Notes: generated by a model not told the origin, from the sequence alone. Shown: positions 25,250 to 38,468, numbered from the stretch's first letter. The stretch is DNA of 64,000 bases from Oreohelix idahoensis (GCA_024509875.1 JAMPIV010005812.1:620001-684000); one strand, 5' to 3'. Translations and numbers: made by a program.

Positions 25250-26631
25250 TATATTAATCGCTTTGTACGACATGCCTGATGGAGCAGTAGTCTCAATATT
25301 TGTCTTGGTCTCATCAGAGACCCCCCCCCCCGGGAACTACACGGGGCAATGTGAACAGTAAAGTGTGGTAATAAGGGGCAGTTGAACGAGATACATTGAG
25401 AAGTCAAGTTGTATAACGTGGTTAGGTAGTTGTAGCTTAGGACACCGTGGTTTATTCATTGTTGATAATTTGCTTGATGGCTTAACTTGTGAGCTAAGAC
25501 TTTGTGAAGTTAATCAGCTATTATTGTTTAATCGTTCCAGCAGTGGTATCGTGTTGACGAAGTATACGAGGTGTTTTCTGCAGAATTTTGTATTATTGAA
25601 ACAGCTGTGTTACTGTGCTAGTTTATTAGTCTATTGTTTAATAGACGTCTTGTTTGCTACCATGTGACGAAATGTCACATTCGCTTATTTATTTTTTCTA
25701 CTCATCTTTTTTTTTTTTACTATCTTTCTTGTCACCTCATTCACCGATAAATATCTATTCGTCAGGTGTACGCAGCCACTTCTCACAGTCTAATATACTA
25801 AGTGAGAAAAGTCAGCGCTCAGCGAGGCGGTGACAGTAGATTAGGAGACAAAAACCATCTCGATCACTGGGTCTGTTATCTGAACATGGAAGGGATGGTC
25901 GTGTACTGCAAGATAATGGGTTAATCGGCCTGATCAGACCCTATAATTACCTAATTCACTCCCGTCCAGCTGGAAAGATGAGACGGAGAAATTGGTGAAA
26001 TTAGGACAGGGTCGGATTATCAAACTGGCCGGAAATATGCAACGCAATCATTTCCGGCAACACAGGTAGAGTGGCGTAGCGATTTCATCCCTTTTAATAA
26101 ACAACCCTATCCAATAACAAAAGATAAACAGGGCTGAGTGATACCAATAAAGACACCCCTTTAGTGTTAATTGGTTTAGTCAATAAGCTAAACCCCGAAA
26201 TTAAATTTCACGTGGGCAAAATTTTTGGATATAAGGCTCCCGTGTTAAAGACTGAGTATTTTTTTTCTCCTTCGTCACGCACAGAAAACGCCAAAGATTA
26301 CCTAGGAAAATATTCTAGTATACGACGTGATTGGTACACGAAGTCACTTTGTAAAATTAAAAGTGTCAAACTTCAGAAAGAGTATATGTAGTCACATTCC
26401 CAAGAATCTTCCCCAAGTGCTTAAGCTAGGATTTGTAGATTAGCAGTTATCATTTGCTTCACCTTAGGAAGACTACATCTCAACTGCTGCAGTAATCGCT
26501 ATCGACCACCCTGTGCAAAAGCGTCTGCAAACCCTTTACGAAGGGGTAAGTCTTATATGTATATTTTCCCGTTCTTATTTGTGTATTTAACATACATAAA
26601 TATATTTTCCTATGTAAAGTTGTGTATGGGA
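25250..26631. other. No gene recognised
   Basis: AT-rich DNA with a C run at 25,322-25,332. The frame at 26,164-26,391 is unassigned. Nothing else supportable. Confidence 0.4.
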
Positions 26632-26772
26632 CCGGCTACCTCATCATGTAAAATAAATTGCCAAAAAAATCACCATCGCAAGAGCTAGTAACGTCTTTGG
26701 TTCCTCGCAAGAAACCAGTGGCAGAGGTAGTCCCATGCTCCACAAGGAGCAGGAAGAGGATGATGATGATGA
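26632..26772 (+). repeat. Interspersed repeat with (ATG)n tail, family 3
   Basis: Plus-strand copy ending GAGGATGATGATGATGAG. Matches the copies at 48,023 and 46,500, and 18,424 in reverse. See finding on this family. Confidence 0.7.
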
Positions 26773-27355
26773 GATCATGCTGTATATATTTTTTTATATC
26801 AACATTTCTGTTCAGATTGTTAGAAGGTTGCAAATTATGTTATGATGCATCGCACGCGTTCATTCTCCTAACACACTTTCCCTGCCTCGGTGCCCTAGTT
26901 TTCGTGCTCATGAGCATCAGAAAGATTCATAGGAGGATGAAAGGGGGGAAGAAAGTGTGTTTTCGTGCTCATGGGCATCGGAAAGATTCAGAGGAGGATG
27001 AAAGAAGGAAGAAAGTGGACGTTTCTTGATGTCTACACCAGGAGACAAAAAATTTACATGAGCTGCTATTTTGTATTTCTCCTCAGTTCCTGGTACTTAT
27101 TCTTGGTATCAGATCTGAACACCAACCATAAAATACGGGTTTATAAGACATTCGAAGCGGCAAACTTGTGAGATTTATTCGTATAACGAACGCGATCCCA
27201 AGCGCCACTCAACTCTTGACGTGAGAAGGAAAAGTTAAGAATTCGCTAAGACCAAGTATCAATCAAACAAGACTCCAGCGATTACCTATCGCCGACAACT
27301 ATAAACCTAAGTGACATCACATAGCCCTGTGCATGGACTTCCCTCCCACACCCCT

Positions 27356-27357
<2 letters not shown>
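26773..27357. other. No gene recognised; short imperfect duplication
   Basis: Contains a local imperfect duplication (26,902-26,954 versus 26,958-27,015) sharing TTTCGTGCTCATG and AAGATTCA-AGGAGGATGAAAG. No product recognised. Confidence 0.5.

Positions 27358-27424
<67 letters not shown>
27358..27424. repeat. (AC)n microsatellite
   Basis: About 33 AC dinucleotides in a row. Confidence 0.97.
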
Positions 27425-27685
27425 CATTAACATCACCCGATGATGAACTTACAAACTCTACAATACGATAACATGAACGGTTTTTGTGTGTCAGCCATTC
27501 TCATTTTAACCTTGTTTCTAATATTTTTCATAAATAAATATACATGTGTATATATATCTATAAATATAAATCCTTAGTTGGAATTGTTAACTAGGTTGAT
27601 TGAAATTTGATGTTTGCACTCGTATAACTCATCTTAAATACTCTTATACTGAGATAAAAATATTTACATTTTGCTGAATTACCTT

Positions 27686-27713
27686 GGGGGGGGGGGGGGG
27701 GGGGGGGGGGGGG
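27686..27713. repeat. G28 homopolymer
   Basis: A run of 28 G residues, quadruplex-prone and of uncertain true length. The polyproline reading of the complement is an artefact. Confidence 0.95.
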
Positions 27714-28828
27714 CCTCATTGAACGCGAATCTATTGTCACATAGTGACAGATACTTATCTCACAGAAGAGCGGCGGGGATACAAACATTACAAGAACCGA
27801 GAAGACTCAGTTGTGTGTAGTTGTCTACCTAAAAAACCTGCGAGACCCCCTACAATAGGAGCCAAATCCTCCTATTCATATCACTGCCAAGAGTAACTCT
27901 TGAGCGAACGGTTCTACATTTTATAAACTCATCCTTTACTCTGACTCTCTGGCCACATTCGTAGACCATTACTGCAGACCAAGGGAGACAATCGCCCCAT
28001 ACTGTTATCATTTGCACCACATTATCTATTAAATGATGGCATGTGTTATTTAATGTCTAAAATTACGATAATGGACTAGGCAGTTGTTATGACGTATCAT
28101 TATTTCATGTGAGTTGGTGTCCTGTTGTGATTGTGAATTCAGTTCTAGACAGCAAGTCTGACACAACAATATCTTTTTTGTGGCTGTTGCGAAAGTTTTA
28201 ATCTTGTCTGCCTCGTGTCCTATGTGAGGGTCGTGTCAGTAACAGTTCATTATTTCTTTGATATCATTAAATATTAAGCGATACATCTCACTGCGGTGTA
28301 TAAACACTGATTTATATTTTACTCTTTCCTCATGAGAGGAACGAATATAAATACAGATATATATAACTGCTGATTGAAAACGTTGTGTCGTTGGGCGTGC
28401 TAGTGGAAGACCTTTGGTTTTCCGCTGGGCATCCCGTAATTCTGAAGTACTTACAGTACGTTGTGTAATCACATGGGAACCAGAGATGTAATATTCATCT
28501 CTATCATTACAAACTTCGGCACCGACATCTGCCTATTCAACAGACGACATAAAATATTCAACGTATACTCGTACTTTGACAAAAGCCGTTCGTGGAAATG
28601 TGTTTTTAATGAAAGAAAGAAAAACACAATGATTTCTTGATAACTTGTAGCTGGTTTTGTCATAACGTGTCTGGCGCTCTTGCTGGTTTCAGAGAATACA
28701 TCTGCACTATTACACCTTACATAATCTGAAGTTCATTATGTTTTTTAATGAAATTCAGCATCAGAAGCACTGCCACAAATTCATCGTGTGTTTGTGTGTG
28801 GTTGTGTGTGTGAACAAAGAGGACACAA

Positions 28829-28980
28829 GATACAGGAATCCCCCGCTTAGCGCTGTTTATTTGTTCTTGAAAAATCGAGCGCTAAGCGAAAATTTATTCC
28901 CTGTAAGAATTTATAGAATTCAAATTAATTCGTTCCCAATGTCCAGAAAACTCTATATTAAATTAAATTAACCAGGGAGA
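28829..28980 (+). mobile_element. Possible DNA-transposon end (pogo/Tigger-like), copy 1
   Basis: Starts TACAGGAATCCCCCGCTTAG and is followed by alternating GCGCTTAGCG-type words. A diverged reverse copy at 34,375-34,500 shares TACAG-AATC-CCCG and TTAGCGCT. The pattern recalls terminal regions of pogo-type elements, from memory only. No transposase present. Confidence 0.35.
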
Positions 28981-29841
28981 GTTATCTTTGTGGTGCAGGC
29001 GTTGTCAGTGGCTCAGATTTGCCTTGCAACCGGTGATGATGGACAGCAGGAGCAGAAGAAGGCGAATTTGAGACTTTCTGGGATAAGTTCCCAGCAGAGA
29101 ATCCCAGTGATTCTATATTTCGTGACACTGTCACTCCTACCAATCTATCTATCCTCTCCTTATAAGCAAGCGAGCCCTCACTCCCTCTATCACCCTGAGT
29201 GAACAGAAGAGGAAGAAAGGAAGAAATGTATGTCTCTCTCGCACACTTTCTTTCCTTCTCTATGTATGTAAGTAACGTGTGTTGGTAATGCAAACACAAT
29301 TACAACATTTATTGGATTACTCATATGTAACACAACATCCAAATACAATAATACAAATGTAATGGCGACTAACATTAACTATACCTGGAAAAGAAGATAG
29401 TAGTTAATGCATAAAATACACAAGCTAATCTTAAGTCTATACTACGTGATGATGATGATGAATTTAATCTAATCCTAACTACTAAAAAAAGGATATCTTG
29501 TTTCTTGGCTTCTTGCTGACTGTCAATAAAACTCTGGGTATTTGTATACAATGGACAAGTCTTTGTCTGCATTCAATAACACTGGACGGTCCACTCAATT
29601 TCCGTCAGGGTCGGTGGCCTGTTCTTTTGTTCTTCACAATGCGAGTGTTGACAATGCCACGAGCGGCTGAGGTGGCTTATTCATAGGTTATGTTGAACGC
29701 AATGTTAGGCGGTAGATGTCCTTTTGTTGTGATGATATTTTTCTTATGTGGTGATGATATGAATATGTTATATATTTGTATATGTTGGCGCATCAGTTTT
29801 ATTTGGAGAGTCTGTCCATTACCGCAGGTAATTTAGGATCT

Positions 29842-29958
29842 CAATAATTTTCGTAGGCACTTGTAAAAGATCGTCCTTATACTCATGCAACTTCTGATCA
29901 ATAATTCTCGTAGGCACTTGTTGTAAAAGATTGTCCGTATACTCATGCAACTTCTGAT
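29842..29958 (+). repeat. Short tandem duplication, unit about 60 bp
   Basis: Two copies of CAATAATT-TCGTAGGCACTTG followed by TACTCATGCAACTTCTGAT, the second with a 3-bp insertion. A third, partial copy decays to the right. Confidence 0.85.
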
Positions 29959-31608
29959 CAATAATTATCGTGGGCAGCTATTGGTAATACATCCATTACT
30001 GTAGGTAATTTCTGATTACTTTTCTGTGTGGGTGGTTGTGTGCAGAAAGTATCCTTTGCCCCCTGGCAAATTCCTTCCTAAAACCCCCGTTGCTTGTTGG
30101 TAGGTTTGAAGCCGTTAAATATCTGTGAGATACGTGTCGTCGCAGTATATCTGATTGGCCCTACGTATTAGCTTATCCCAAGACCGACACCAGCCAGGTT
30201 AGTAAGACAAAGGCTGAGTTATCTTAAAGGGTCCCTGTCTCTACCACTGCGATGGATAAAATGATAAAGTCTTATCACTATAATGACTGACTGCGCGGTG
30301 TTTACTGCACTGTTTACCGGGTAATGTAAGGAGTAAAGGAAAAGTGTCTTGCATTTACCTCGTTATAGTTACTGGAAACTGTGCAGTCTTATAAATATAA
30401 TAGTTCTCTGCACGGTGTTTACTGCAACCTGTACTTAATAGTGTACAATATAATATTATGGTAAAACGTGACTGGTATTTACAGTGTTATATTTATGGAA
30501 AATATGTATAGATATAACTGAACTTAAATTGGATGTATATTAATAATTTACAAACTATAGTACACTAACCTTGGTTTCCGTGTAAAGAAGTCACTGACCA
30601 CAGGTCCTGGATATTCCTCGTGAAATATAGAAACAAGTCGGGCTGACGGAATGCTTTCTATTAGCAATACTGAAAGACGAATCTCTCTGTCTTATATGGT
30701 GACCGAATGGCCGCTGGCGATTCCCGTGTTCTCTTCTAATGTCCTGTGAAGTTTCATTCGTCTTACTTTAGTTCAGACAACCAGTCCCCATTACCGTATA
30801 AAGTTTCTGTAATATTTTGCTATTTTCGCATTCGTGTTATGCTAAGCCCAGACAATCCGTCTCCTGTCCATCTGATGTCTGTGCAGAGTTTATAGTCTCT
30901 CTGTAATGACTTCTTCCATGTTTATCTCTGTCCAGACTATGGGTCTCCGTTAATCCAAAATTTCTGTGCTTGTTCCATGAGATCCGACTGAACACAATAC
31001 TCATTGTACAGTTTCCTCGCTGATCTGTCTCCGGTCGTCCATTATGTTCTGTTACTAGCCAAAATAATACTTGTGTATTACTGTCGTTGTGTAAACACGA
31101 CCGAGCCGTATTAGAGACTACTTCTAATTGTCCCTCTATAGTCTGTTGAACTAATGTCTCGTTGTTATGTAAACATTCCACGCAAAATGGGTTACTTTCC
31201 CTTGACTTATGAAGAACGTTGTCTATTGTGAACAATGGGTTTAGACAATCGACTGCTTTCTCCTGCCTTGTGAAATTTATCGGCGACTTTTCGGCAATAG
31301 GTTTTAAGAATCTAAATGCAGCCTTAGTCGCGTCCCGTGACAACTATATTTACCCACCCAAAAAATGTGAAAACAAACTTAAGGACTTTAATCACTGCTT
31401 CTTCCGTCGCTTGTGACTACAGTTGTCACGGCAGAGCTGTCTTCATCACCAGACGACTGGTTAGTAGAAGGTTTTACATGTGTTTAAGAGGTTTTCTTAC
31501 AGTTGTAGAAGGCATGGCTGTCTGGTCCATGGAAGAGGAAGATATTCGTGGAGACTCTGAAATAAAAAAAAATTTTTAAAAGAAAAACAACGAAACGTGC
31601 TTGCGTTG

Positions 31609-32956
31609 TCTTGTTATAGTAATGGGAGACCTCAATGCGAAAGTTGGTACACACAATACATATAATGAAAGAACAATGGGGAAATGCGGCAGCGGAACAG
31701 CAAACGAAAATGGGGATAAACTAATAAGTTTCTGTAGCATTAATAACCTGGTCATTGGAGGAACACTCTTCCCACATAAAGAAATTCACAAATTAACATG
31801 GGAATCACCAAATGGTCGGGACAGCAACCAGATAGACCACATCATGGTTAACGGTAGATGGAGACATGCATTACAAGATGTGAAGGTAAGAAGAGGTGCA
31901 GATGTGGGAAGTGATCACCATTTAGTAGTAGCAAAACTGAAAGTGAAACTAAGAAGGGCTGCACCAACTGTAACTACACAGAAAAGGTTTGACATCAGCA
32001 AATTGAAGGACTCCCTTACCAGAAAAGCTTTTACGGCCGACATAAAGAAACGATATCAATTTGCCAAAAGTCAGGAAAAGACATTGACTGATGATATAGA
32101 CCAGAATTTCAACACCATTTCAACAATATACAAAGAAAGCAGCAAATCATGCTTGGGATTCCAGGAAAGGAAGAAGCAAGACTGGATAACACCAGAAACT
32201 TTAAACACCATAACGATGAGAAAGGAAATGAAAAGAAAGAAAACAGAAGCGAAGTCCCCCAGGTTAAAGCAACTATATAGCGAACAGTACAGTCAGCTGG
32301 ACAAGGAAGTTAAACGCCAAACCCGAGCCAACAAAAGGAATTTCTTAGACGATCTTGCAAGACAGGCAGAGGAGGCAGCACTGAGAAATGAACAAAGCAC
32401 AGTATACAAAATAACTAAATTCATCAGCGGAAAACGAGGTGCAAACAATATTACATTAGTAAGAGATAAGCAAGGTAATCTCATCACGACAGCAGAGGGA
32501 CAAGAAACAAGATGGGCAGAGCACTTCAGAGAAACTCTGAACAAGGAACCACCAGAGACACAATTGAATGTTCCTGAGGCTGAAAACGATCTAGATGTGA
32601 ATACAGACATTCCACGAAAAGAAGAAATCATCACAGCAATCAAAGGGTTAAAGAACGGCAAAGCTCCGGGCCATGATAACTTAAATGCAGAGCTATTTAA
32701 GACAGACACTGAGCTAGCAGCAGAACTATTAGAACCACTATTTGCACAAGTCTGGAAAACGGGGACAACACCATCAGAGTGGAACAAAGGAATAATTGTC
32801 AAATTGCCCAAGAAGGGAGATCTTGCAGACTGCAATAATTGGAGAGGAATCACTCTTCTCTCAGTTCCCAGCAAAATACTAGGCAGGATAATTATACAGA
32901 GAATTTCAAAGGCAGTAGATCACAAACTAACTGAGGAAAGAACAAGCAGGATTTAG
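31609..32956 (+). pseudogene. LINE-A endonuclease (C-terminal part) and RT N-terminus
   Basis: Open frame of about 449 codons. It begins just upstream of the G-D-L-N-A-K-V-G endonuclease motif and contains N-Q-I-D-H near residue 77 and the catalytic S-D-H-H near 104. A Lys/Arg-rich linker follows, then the start of RT (a K-A-P-G-H-D motif near 352 and a W-R-G-I-T-L-L-S motif near 420). The frame ends at a premature stop (32,954-32,956) through a single small indel just upstream. No true start codon belongs to this piece because the 5' part of the element is missing. Confidence 0.87.
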
Positions 32957-34127
32957 AAAGAACAGGAGATGTGTAGATCATATATTCACTCTCAGGAACA
33001 TTATAGAGCAGTGCTCAGAATGGCAAAGACAGCTTTACATTAATTTCGTTGATTTTGAAAAGGCTTTTGACAGCATACACAGGGACAGTTTATGGAAAAT
33101 ACTGAGGGCTTATGGAATTCCAAGCTGCATAGTGTCAATCATAAAAAGCCTCTATGCAAACTTTACGTGCAGTGTTGGGCAGAGCAACCTAACCTTTGAG
33201 GTGAAGACAGGAGTAAGACAGGGATGCCCCTTATCAACCACTCTATTTTTAACAGTCATAGACTGGGTGATGCGCCAGACAACAGAGGGCAGTCCAAGAG
33301 GAATAAGATGGACAACATTTTCTACATTGGAAGATCTGGAATATGCAGATGACATTGCACTACTAGCACATTCACATCAACACATCCAGGAAAAATCGGA
33401 TAGACTTAATAAGTTTAGCCAGCAGGTGGGCTTGAACATCAATTTAAAGAAGTCTGAGGTCATGACGCTCAATGTGAGCAACCCTGAGCCCATATCAGTA
33501 AGGAATCAGCAATTGGTACAGACAGATACCTTCACATACCTAGGAAGCATAGTAACACCAGACGGCGGGGCAGGCAAAGACATCAACATCAGAATGAATA
33601 AGACAAGAACAGCCTTCTTTAGCCTAAACAACATCTGGAAGTCCTCCCAATACAGCACAAGCACAAAATTAAGATTATATCAGAGCTGTGTGCTTTCTGT
33701 GCTTCTCTATGGTGCGGAATGCTGGAGAGTTACAGAGAAGGAAATGTCGAAATTGTCCTCTTTTCACACAACATGCCTAAGAAAAATTCAGCGAATCTTT
33801 TGGCCGAATACCATCACTAACCAAGATCTGCTTACTCGTAGCAAGCAAGAGGACATGCACACCATCATAGCTGGCAGACGCTGGAACTGGGTTGGTCATG
33901 TCCTCAGAAGAGACCCCGATGCTATCACAAGAACAGCTATGCTTTGGACCCCTGAAGGAAAACGAAAAAGAGGCGGACCAAAAACAACCTGGAGGAGGAC
34001 TGTGGAGGCTGAGATGCAAAGAATGAACCAGAGTTGGGGCACTGTACGAAGGAAGGCCACCGACCGAGCAAAGTGGAATCAATTTGTTGTTGCCCTACAA
34101 GACGCCACTAGGCGTGATGGCCACTGA
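32944..34127 (+). pseudogene. LINE-A reverse transcriptase, remainder
   Basis: Continues the previous piece in a different frame, starting at the conserved Q-A-G-F-R motif; the frame's first Met is at 33,132. Motif A (F-V-D-F-E-K-A-F-D) is at about 33,046-33,072, GVRQGCPLS at 33,210-33,236 and catalytic YADD at 33,342-33,353. The C-terminal region has the I-A-G-R-R-W-N-W-V-G-H-V-L-R pattern and ends in a frame shared with the copies at 1949 and 4471. Only one frame break separates the two halves, so the copy is young. Confidence 0.88.
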
Positions 34128-34179
34128 CTGCTTTGACGGTCGGCGGCTAAGGATCAAAGAAGAAGAAGTGCTTGCGTTG

Positions 34180-35014
34180 CTTTGTCACCTTCTTTTTCTC
34201 TTTAAGAAGCGCACTGTAGTAATTACGATTAAGTTTTATGTTACAGATTACCATAGAGTTGCATTCCATTTTGGGCGCATGCTTCCTAATGCTAGCAATG
34301 ATAATGCTTCTTGACCATCATACCACCCTTAATGAACTTAATGAGCATGTGAAAGTTATATTCCTGCTCCCATCGAGTTTAACGCTCAGCGTAAGATCGA
34401 ATTCTTTAAGCGTATACCAGAAATATGGCATAAAATAAAAACAGTTTTATTATCGAAAAAAGCGCTAATCGAACAGCGTAAGACCGGGTGATTGCTGTAA
34501 ACTAAAGTATGGAGAACGTTCTGGCTAAAACATGACTCTTCTGAAGCTATTCTTCTCCACCTTTGTTCGCTCTCATATATGAACAATCGTCTTTCATAAA
34601 GTTGGCAGTCTGATTCAGGCTTCTCTCATCACCATACAATTTTTCCGCCAAGGGGTTGGTGAAGGTCACGCTGTCAGCATGCTCCTCTCATGGAGTTGAC
34701 AGGTATGGAGGACATGACAGGCCAAGCAAACCGGCAGGGGATTTTATTTTGTTGAAACAGGAGCAAGTGAAAAAGTGAACGGGATGTAAAAAAGAATAGG
34801 CCTGATATTAGGTTTGGTTTTAAGGACTATCTTCATTGCACGCGGACAACTCCATCAGTGCTCCGATCTCCTTCCTTAGATGACACACGAGGATCTCAGC
34901 ACAGCGCACGAACTCCGTAGCACCGGCGAGAATCCCAATGTGTGTATACAGGAATCACACATTCTATAAATATTTTTGTGGTGGGTAAGGTTTCTAAGTT
35001 TTAAATTTTGCCAC
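34180..35014. other. Unassigned, with a possible DNA-transposon end
   Basis: 34,375-34,500, read on the minus strand, starts TTACAGCAATCACCCGGTC and resembles 28,829-28,980. The rest is unassigned. Confidence 0.35.
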
Positions 35015-35325
35015 GGCAGCTGCCTTATGTAGTACTCTTTACGATTTCTAACTGCCGTGGGATTGTTAAACTGCGCAACTTGTACACTGGGCCTCCTATT
35101 TTTTCGCCCTTATGCGAAATGGCCAGGCATCCAATCTCACTTCCGGAAGGGCGGGGAGTATACCATAATTTGGACCACTGGTTCTGAAAAAAATTTCCAT
35201 AAAATATATTCCCTTCTCTGGGAATCGAACCGGGTACCTTTAGAATTCGAGGACGACGCCTTACCCTGTAGCCACTCTGACCCCTTTGGTCGGCAAGATA
35301 ACGTTGGCGAAAGAGAACATCCAAA
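35015..35325 (-). mobile_element. tRNA-derived SINE (different family)
   Basis: On the minus strand the head reads GTCAGAGTGGCTACAGGG, then GGCGTCG, then a perfect B box GGTTCGATTCCC (plus-strand 35,220-35,231). The A-box-like TGGCTACAGGG is at 35,264-35,274, with one mismatch to consensus. The layout is tRNA-like, with a loose tRNA-Arg resemblance. A body of about 200 bp follows, and an inverted repeat (CCACGGCAG and CTGCCGTGG) lies near 35,012-35,062. No TSD was identified. It does not match SINE family 1. Confidence 0.65.
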
Positions 35326-35335
35326 AAACCATGTC

Positions 35336-35935
35336 ATCTTCTGACTCTCTATGTGCACTACAAGCCCTTGAAAACTGGATACCGACAGCCGACAAAACCA
35401 CAACTAACATACTTAAAGAAATAGATGCACTTGCCTTCTATGGCATTAACATAACTCTACAGTGAATACAAGATCATATAGGTATCCGAGGAAATGAAAA
35501 TGCCAACAAACTGGGGAGGAGCAAACATGGCACAACCAATTATTCCCACCAATTTTAGAACCACAAAATACATGATACACAACAGCTGCAAACAGCAGTG
35601 ATTGGACCACTGGGCTACTAGTATAACTGCAAGAGCACTATATGCAGCAATGTCTCAACCAAACCCCAGCGATTGTATCAACAACTTAAACCGCAGAGAC
35701 CAGAGTAAAATTGTCAGGTTGAGAACTAGACATGGACCCCTCAACAAGCATCTGCACAGAGTGAACTTAGACCAAGCACCACACTGCAACTACTGTAACA
35801 GACAGAAGGACAAAACAGCCGAACACCTACTCCTGGAATGCCTGGCACTACAGACCTACGGAAGCAATTGCTACCACCAAACCCCTCCATCACCAACACC
35901 CTGTATGGAGATGCAGTGCAATTGAAAAAGTCATG
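35336..35935 (+). mobile_element. LINE fragment (RNase H and C-terminal region), family E
   Basis: Encodes part of a LINE RNase H (S-S-D-S-L-C-A-L-Q-A-L, then an H-I-G-I-R-G-N-E-N-A-N-K motif near 35,480) and, in another frame at 35,602-35,925, a region with L-R-T-R-H-G-P-L-N-K-H, C-x2-C, and T-A-E-H-L-L-L-E-C. It resembles LINE D at 49-51 kb but is clearly a different copy or family. Stops and a frame change make it a remnant. The Gmr1-type LTR element inserted about 50 bp downstream. Confidence 0.75.
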
Positions 35936-35988
35936 CTCCTTTCACTACCTGGCACAAGGAAAAAAAGAGTGAAAATTCGTAACCCAGG

Positions 35989-37482
35989 TGTAGCATGGTT
36001 GTTTTTTGCTGGTGTACTGTGTTGTTGTAATGGTCAACTCACTAACCCGAACACAGTGGTGGACAACAAGTCGCCTTGTCTGTAATGTATTGAAGCCTTG
36101 ACAAGGAATGTTGACAAAGAGTGTGAGTATAACTGTCAGTAACGCGAATGGAAGAATGGTACAGAAGAGTTGACAACTTGGTGATAACACACTCATGCAC
36201 TCATGCTAGAAGTCACTGATGCAGACTGTTGTATATTTCTTGTATTTAATAGACACATACTCTTGGACAGCACGGGATACAGTCATAGTAACATGTTGAC
36301 ATAAATTCAATAGGCGTTGGATAGTAGATCATCTTTCATATTGCATAATTGAGTGGCAACATCAGTAATGTATTCAGCCAGCATATGAATATATATTATG
36401 TGACGACAGTAGGCAGACGTTCTAGTTGTCTGTCGTCGCATACTCAGTAAATGTACATACATGAATAGTAATAGCGGTTCGTTGCTAGAACCTTTTCTTG
36501 ACAGTAATAATGTTATTTCATAACAACGGAGTTTCTTGATGATAAGATCTCCGATCCACTGTCTGATAATAAGAGTTAGATTCTGTTCTCAGGCCAGTGA
36601 TGCACCATAATGACAGTACTTCAAAGATGGCCACCTTCTTTGAGTTTCACTCACTCGTCCAACAGAAGGATAATAATAAAGCCAAAGTTAATTCAACATT
36701 TGATTATATATATATATATATATATAAAACTTCATAGAGTTTTCCATCTAGCTCTACATTAATAGAGTTGTTTCATGTAGATAGGAATACTAGTGGAACC
36801 TGTCATCTTCAACTGTGCATATGGACGACCAACGACGTTCGAACTAGGTTGTCATCTAAACCTAACCGAAGGAAGGTCATCAAAGAAAAGAGGGTCTGGC
36901 TTTACATGGAGTCCGAATTTAAACATAATAAAGTACATGAGAAGAAGCTCTGACACAATACTCTCGCAGAGACATTCCCTCCTTATGGAAAAATCATCCA
37001 CAAATCACTTTTTAATCATAACAGGACCAGCCCTAGAAAAACACTCAGCCATTATCGGCGGCTACTTCGGAACTCCCTACAACCCAGTAGGACTACGAAT
37101 ACCTGCGCCAGATTCCGGCACAAAGAATATAGTCCGACCTAACCATATAAAGATATACAATATAAAATTGAATCTTCTTGCACTAGACAAGTAGTACACA
37201 TGAATTCGGACCATAAACATACTAAGCAAAATTAATCTATTTTCTGGCCCTAACAAACGAGAAGTGACATGAATTCAATTATTCAAACGCCGAATCAATA
37301 TCAAGAGAGATCATCCATATAATCAAACGCATAAATCAATCATGGATTATCTAGCTTTACCAAGGGAAGCATTTTCGTACCCAAATAAATACAACTATAT
37401 ATTTTCCATATTACATAGACGAAGTAATCCGTGTGTCGCATAATTCCATACAAAAGAATATGTGTATGTAATATGCGCAACA
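35989..37482 (-). repeat. 3' LTR of the Gmr1-type element
   Basis: 1494 bp, starting TGTAGCATGG and ending ATGCGCAACA on the plus strand. It is 12 bp longer than the other LTR through a TA microsatellite at about 36,706-36,725. The short reading frames inside both LTRs are mirrored between copies only because the LTRs are duplicates. Confidence 0.96.
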
Positions 37483-37967
37483 GATTACCACACCCCCCGG
37501 GAAAAAAAATGGTACATTTTTTTGAAATACATTCAGGAGCAATATACAATAGGCTCACAACGCACGAATAACAATGCGCAGATGATAAGCATTCCAAAAC
37601 AAGTGTAACGCCCAATGTAAGGCTAAGTCGTCCTATGATACGACAAGTTAGAATATATCTTAGGATCTCAGAGAAAGTCTTTCTCTGAGTATAAATATTT
37701 CCAGAGAGGTGTCACCAACGCATACTACAATACTGGCAAAGTCACAATTTCTACAATAATTTATCCAAAAATCTTTCTTCTTAGGTATTTTAAAATCATG
37801 ATTACCAAAGAAGAAGAACATCAAAAGATCAGCGGTGAATATACATCAATTAACCGCTAAGTAGTGATACAATCAATATATGATATATTACATATGTGTA
37901 CACACTTTAAAATAGGAAAAAAAACTGTAGTAAAGTTAGACATGTTAGAAATCTCAGGATTTAACAG
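37483..37967 (-). other. 3' untranslated segment with G-rich tract at the LTR junction
   Basis: Between RNase H and the 3' LTR. On the minus strand the sequence next to the LTR is TTTTCCCGGGGGGTGTGGTAATC, so the polypurine tract is imperfect (GGGGGGTGTGG). No protein frame. Confidence 0.6.
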
Positions 37968-38468
37968 TTAGGTGGAATCATGTGGGCATCTAGACAAAAT
38001 GTCTGCCATCACATTTTCTGACCCACGGATAGCTCGCACCGAAAAATCAAAAGGCTGAAGAGCAATCGCGTATCGCGTTGATCTCGCGCTCTTCAGATTT
38101 TTACTCTGAATAGCAGTAAGAGCTTTCTGGTCAGTTTCCACAATGAAATGCGCGCCAAGAAGAAATCTTTGAAGTTTAAGGATTGACCAAACCATAGCCA
38201 ATAATTCGCGGTCTAGGACCGAGTAATTTTTCTCCGCGGCATTTAGTTTTCGAGAAATATACATCACAGGATGCAGAGTTCCAGAGTACTCTTGCATTAG
38301 TGCTGCTCCAATCCCTGTGGATGAAGCGTCACTACGAACAACAAATGTCTTATCTGTAGTAGGTAACACTAAAATAGGTGAAGTAGAAAACATAGTGTTA
38401 ACTTTATCCAAAGAGGATTGACATTCTTGCGTCCAATGGACTACATTAGGAGACCCTTTCTTTAGCAA
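37968..38468 (-). pseudogene. Gmr1-type pol, RNase H
   Basis: 166 codons. Ty3/gypsy RNase H motifs: RSDASSTGIGA (Asp 47), DREL with Glu 88, ETDQKAL (Asp 113) and ADILSR at the end. It is the last pol domain, as expected if integrase is upstream. It overlaps the RT piece by 23 bp in a different frame. A deletion at the join is likely, because the linker between RT and RNase H looks short. Confidence 0.92.

Larger units (their letters stand above)
27725..31596. other. Mostly unassigned AT-rich sequence
   Basis: No coding gene recognised over about 3.9 kb apart from the small repeats listed separately at 28,829 and 29,842. The minus-strand frame 30,837-31,343 (168 codons) is the longest here; it is not repeated and shows no domain I know, and I leave it unnamed. 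Confidence 0.35.
31609..34167 (+). mobile_element. LINE family A (RTE-like), 5'-truncated, perfect TSD
   Basis: Flanked by a 12-bp TSD, GTGCTTGCGTTG (31,597-31,608 and 34,168-34,179), with a short (GAA)n tail before the right TSD. It is truncated inside the endonuclease domain. It is the longest of three copies of this family here (others at 1949 and 4471). The RTE-like label rests on the APE-RT layout and the tail type, and is tentative. Confidence 0.92.

Noticed and set aside
27591..27788. Polyproline protein
   Set aside because: Created by the G28 homopolymer.
30837..31343. 168-codon minus-strand frame as a host gene
   Set aside because: No domain, no repeat and no exon signals that I can support; left as unassigned.
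35215..35290. Functional tRNA-Arg gene on the minus strand
   Set aside because: Perfect B box, but the A box has a mismatch and no full cloverleaf is apparent; a SINE head fits better.
36768..37194. Small coding gene (61-133 codons), repeated at 44,886-45,312
   Set aside because: Lies inside both LTRs of the Gmr1-type element, on the strand opposite to its transcription; repeated only because LTRs are duplicates.
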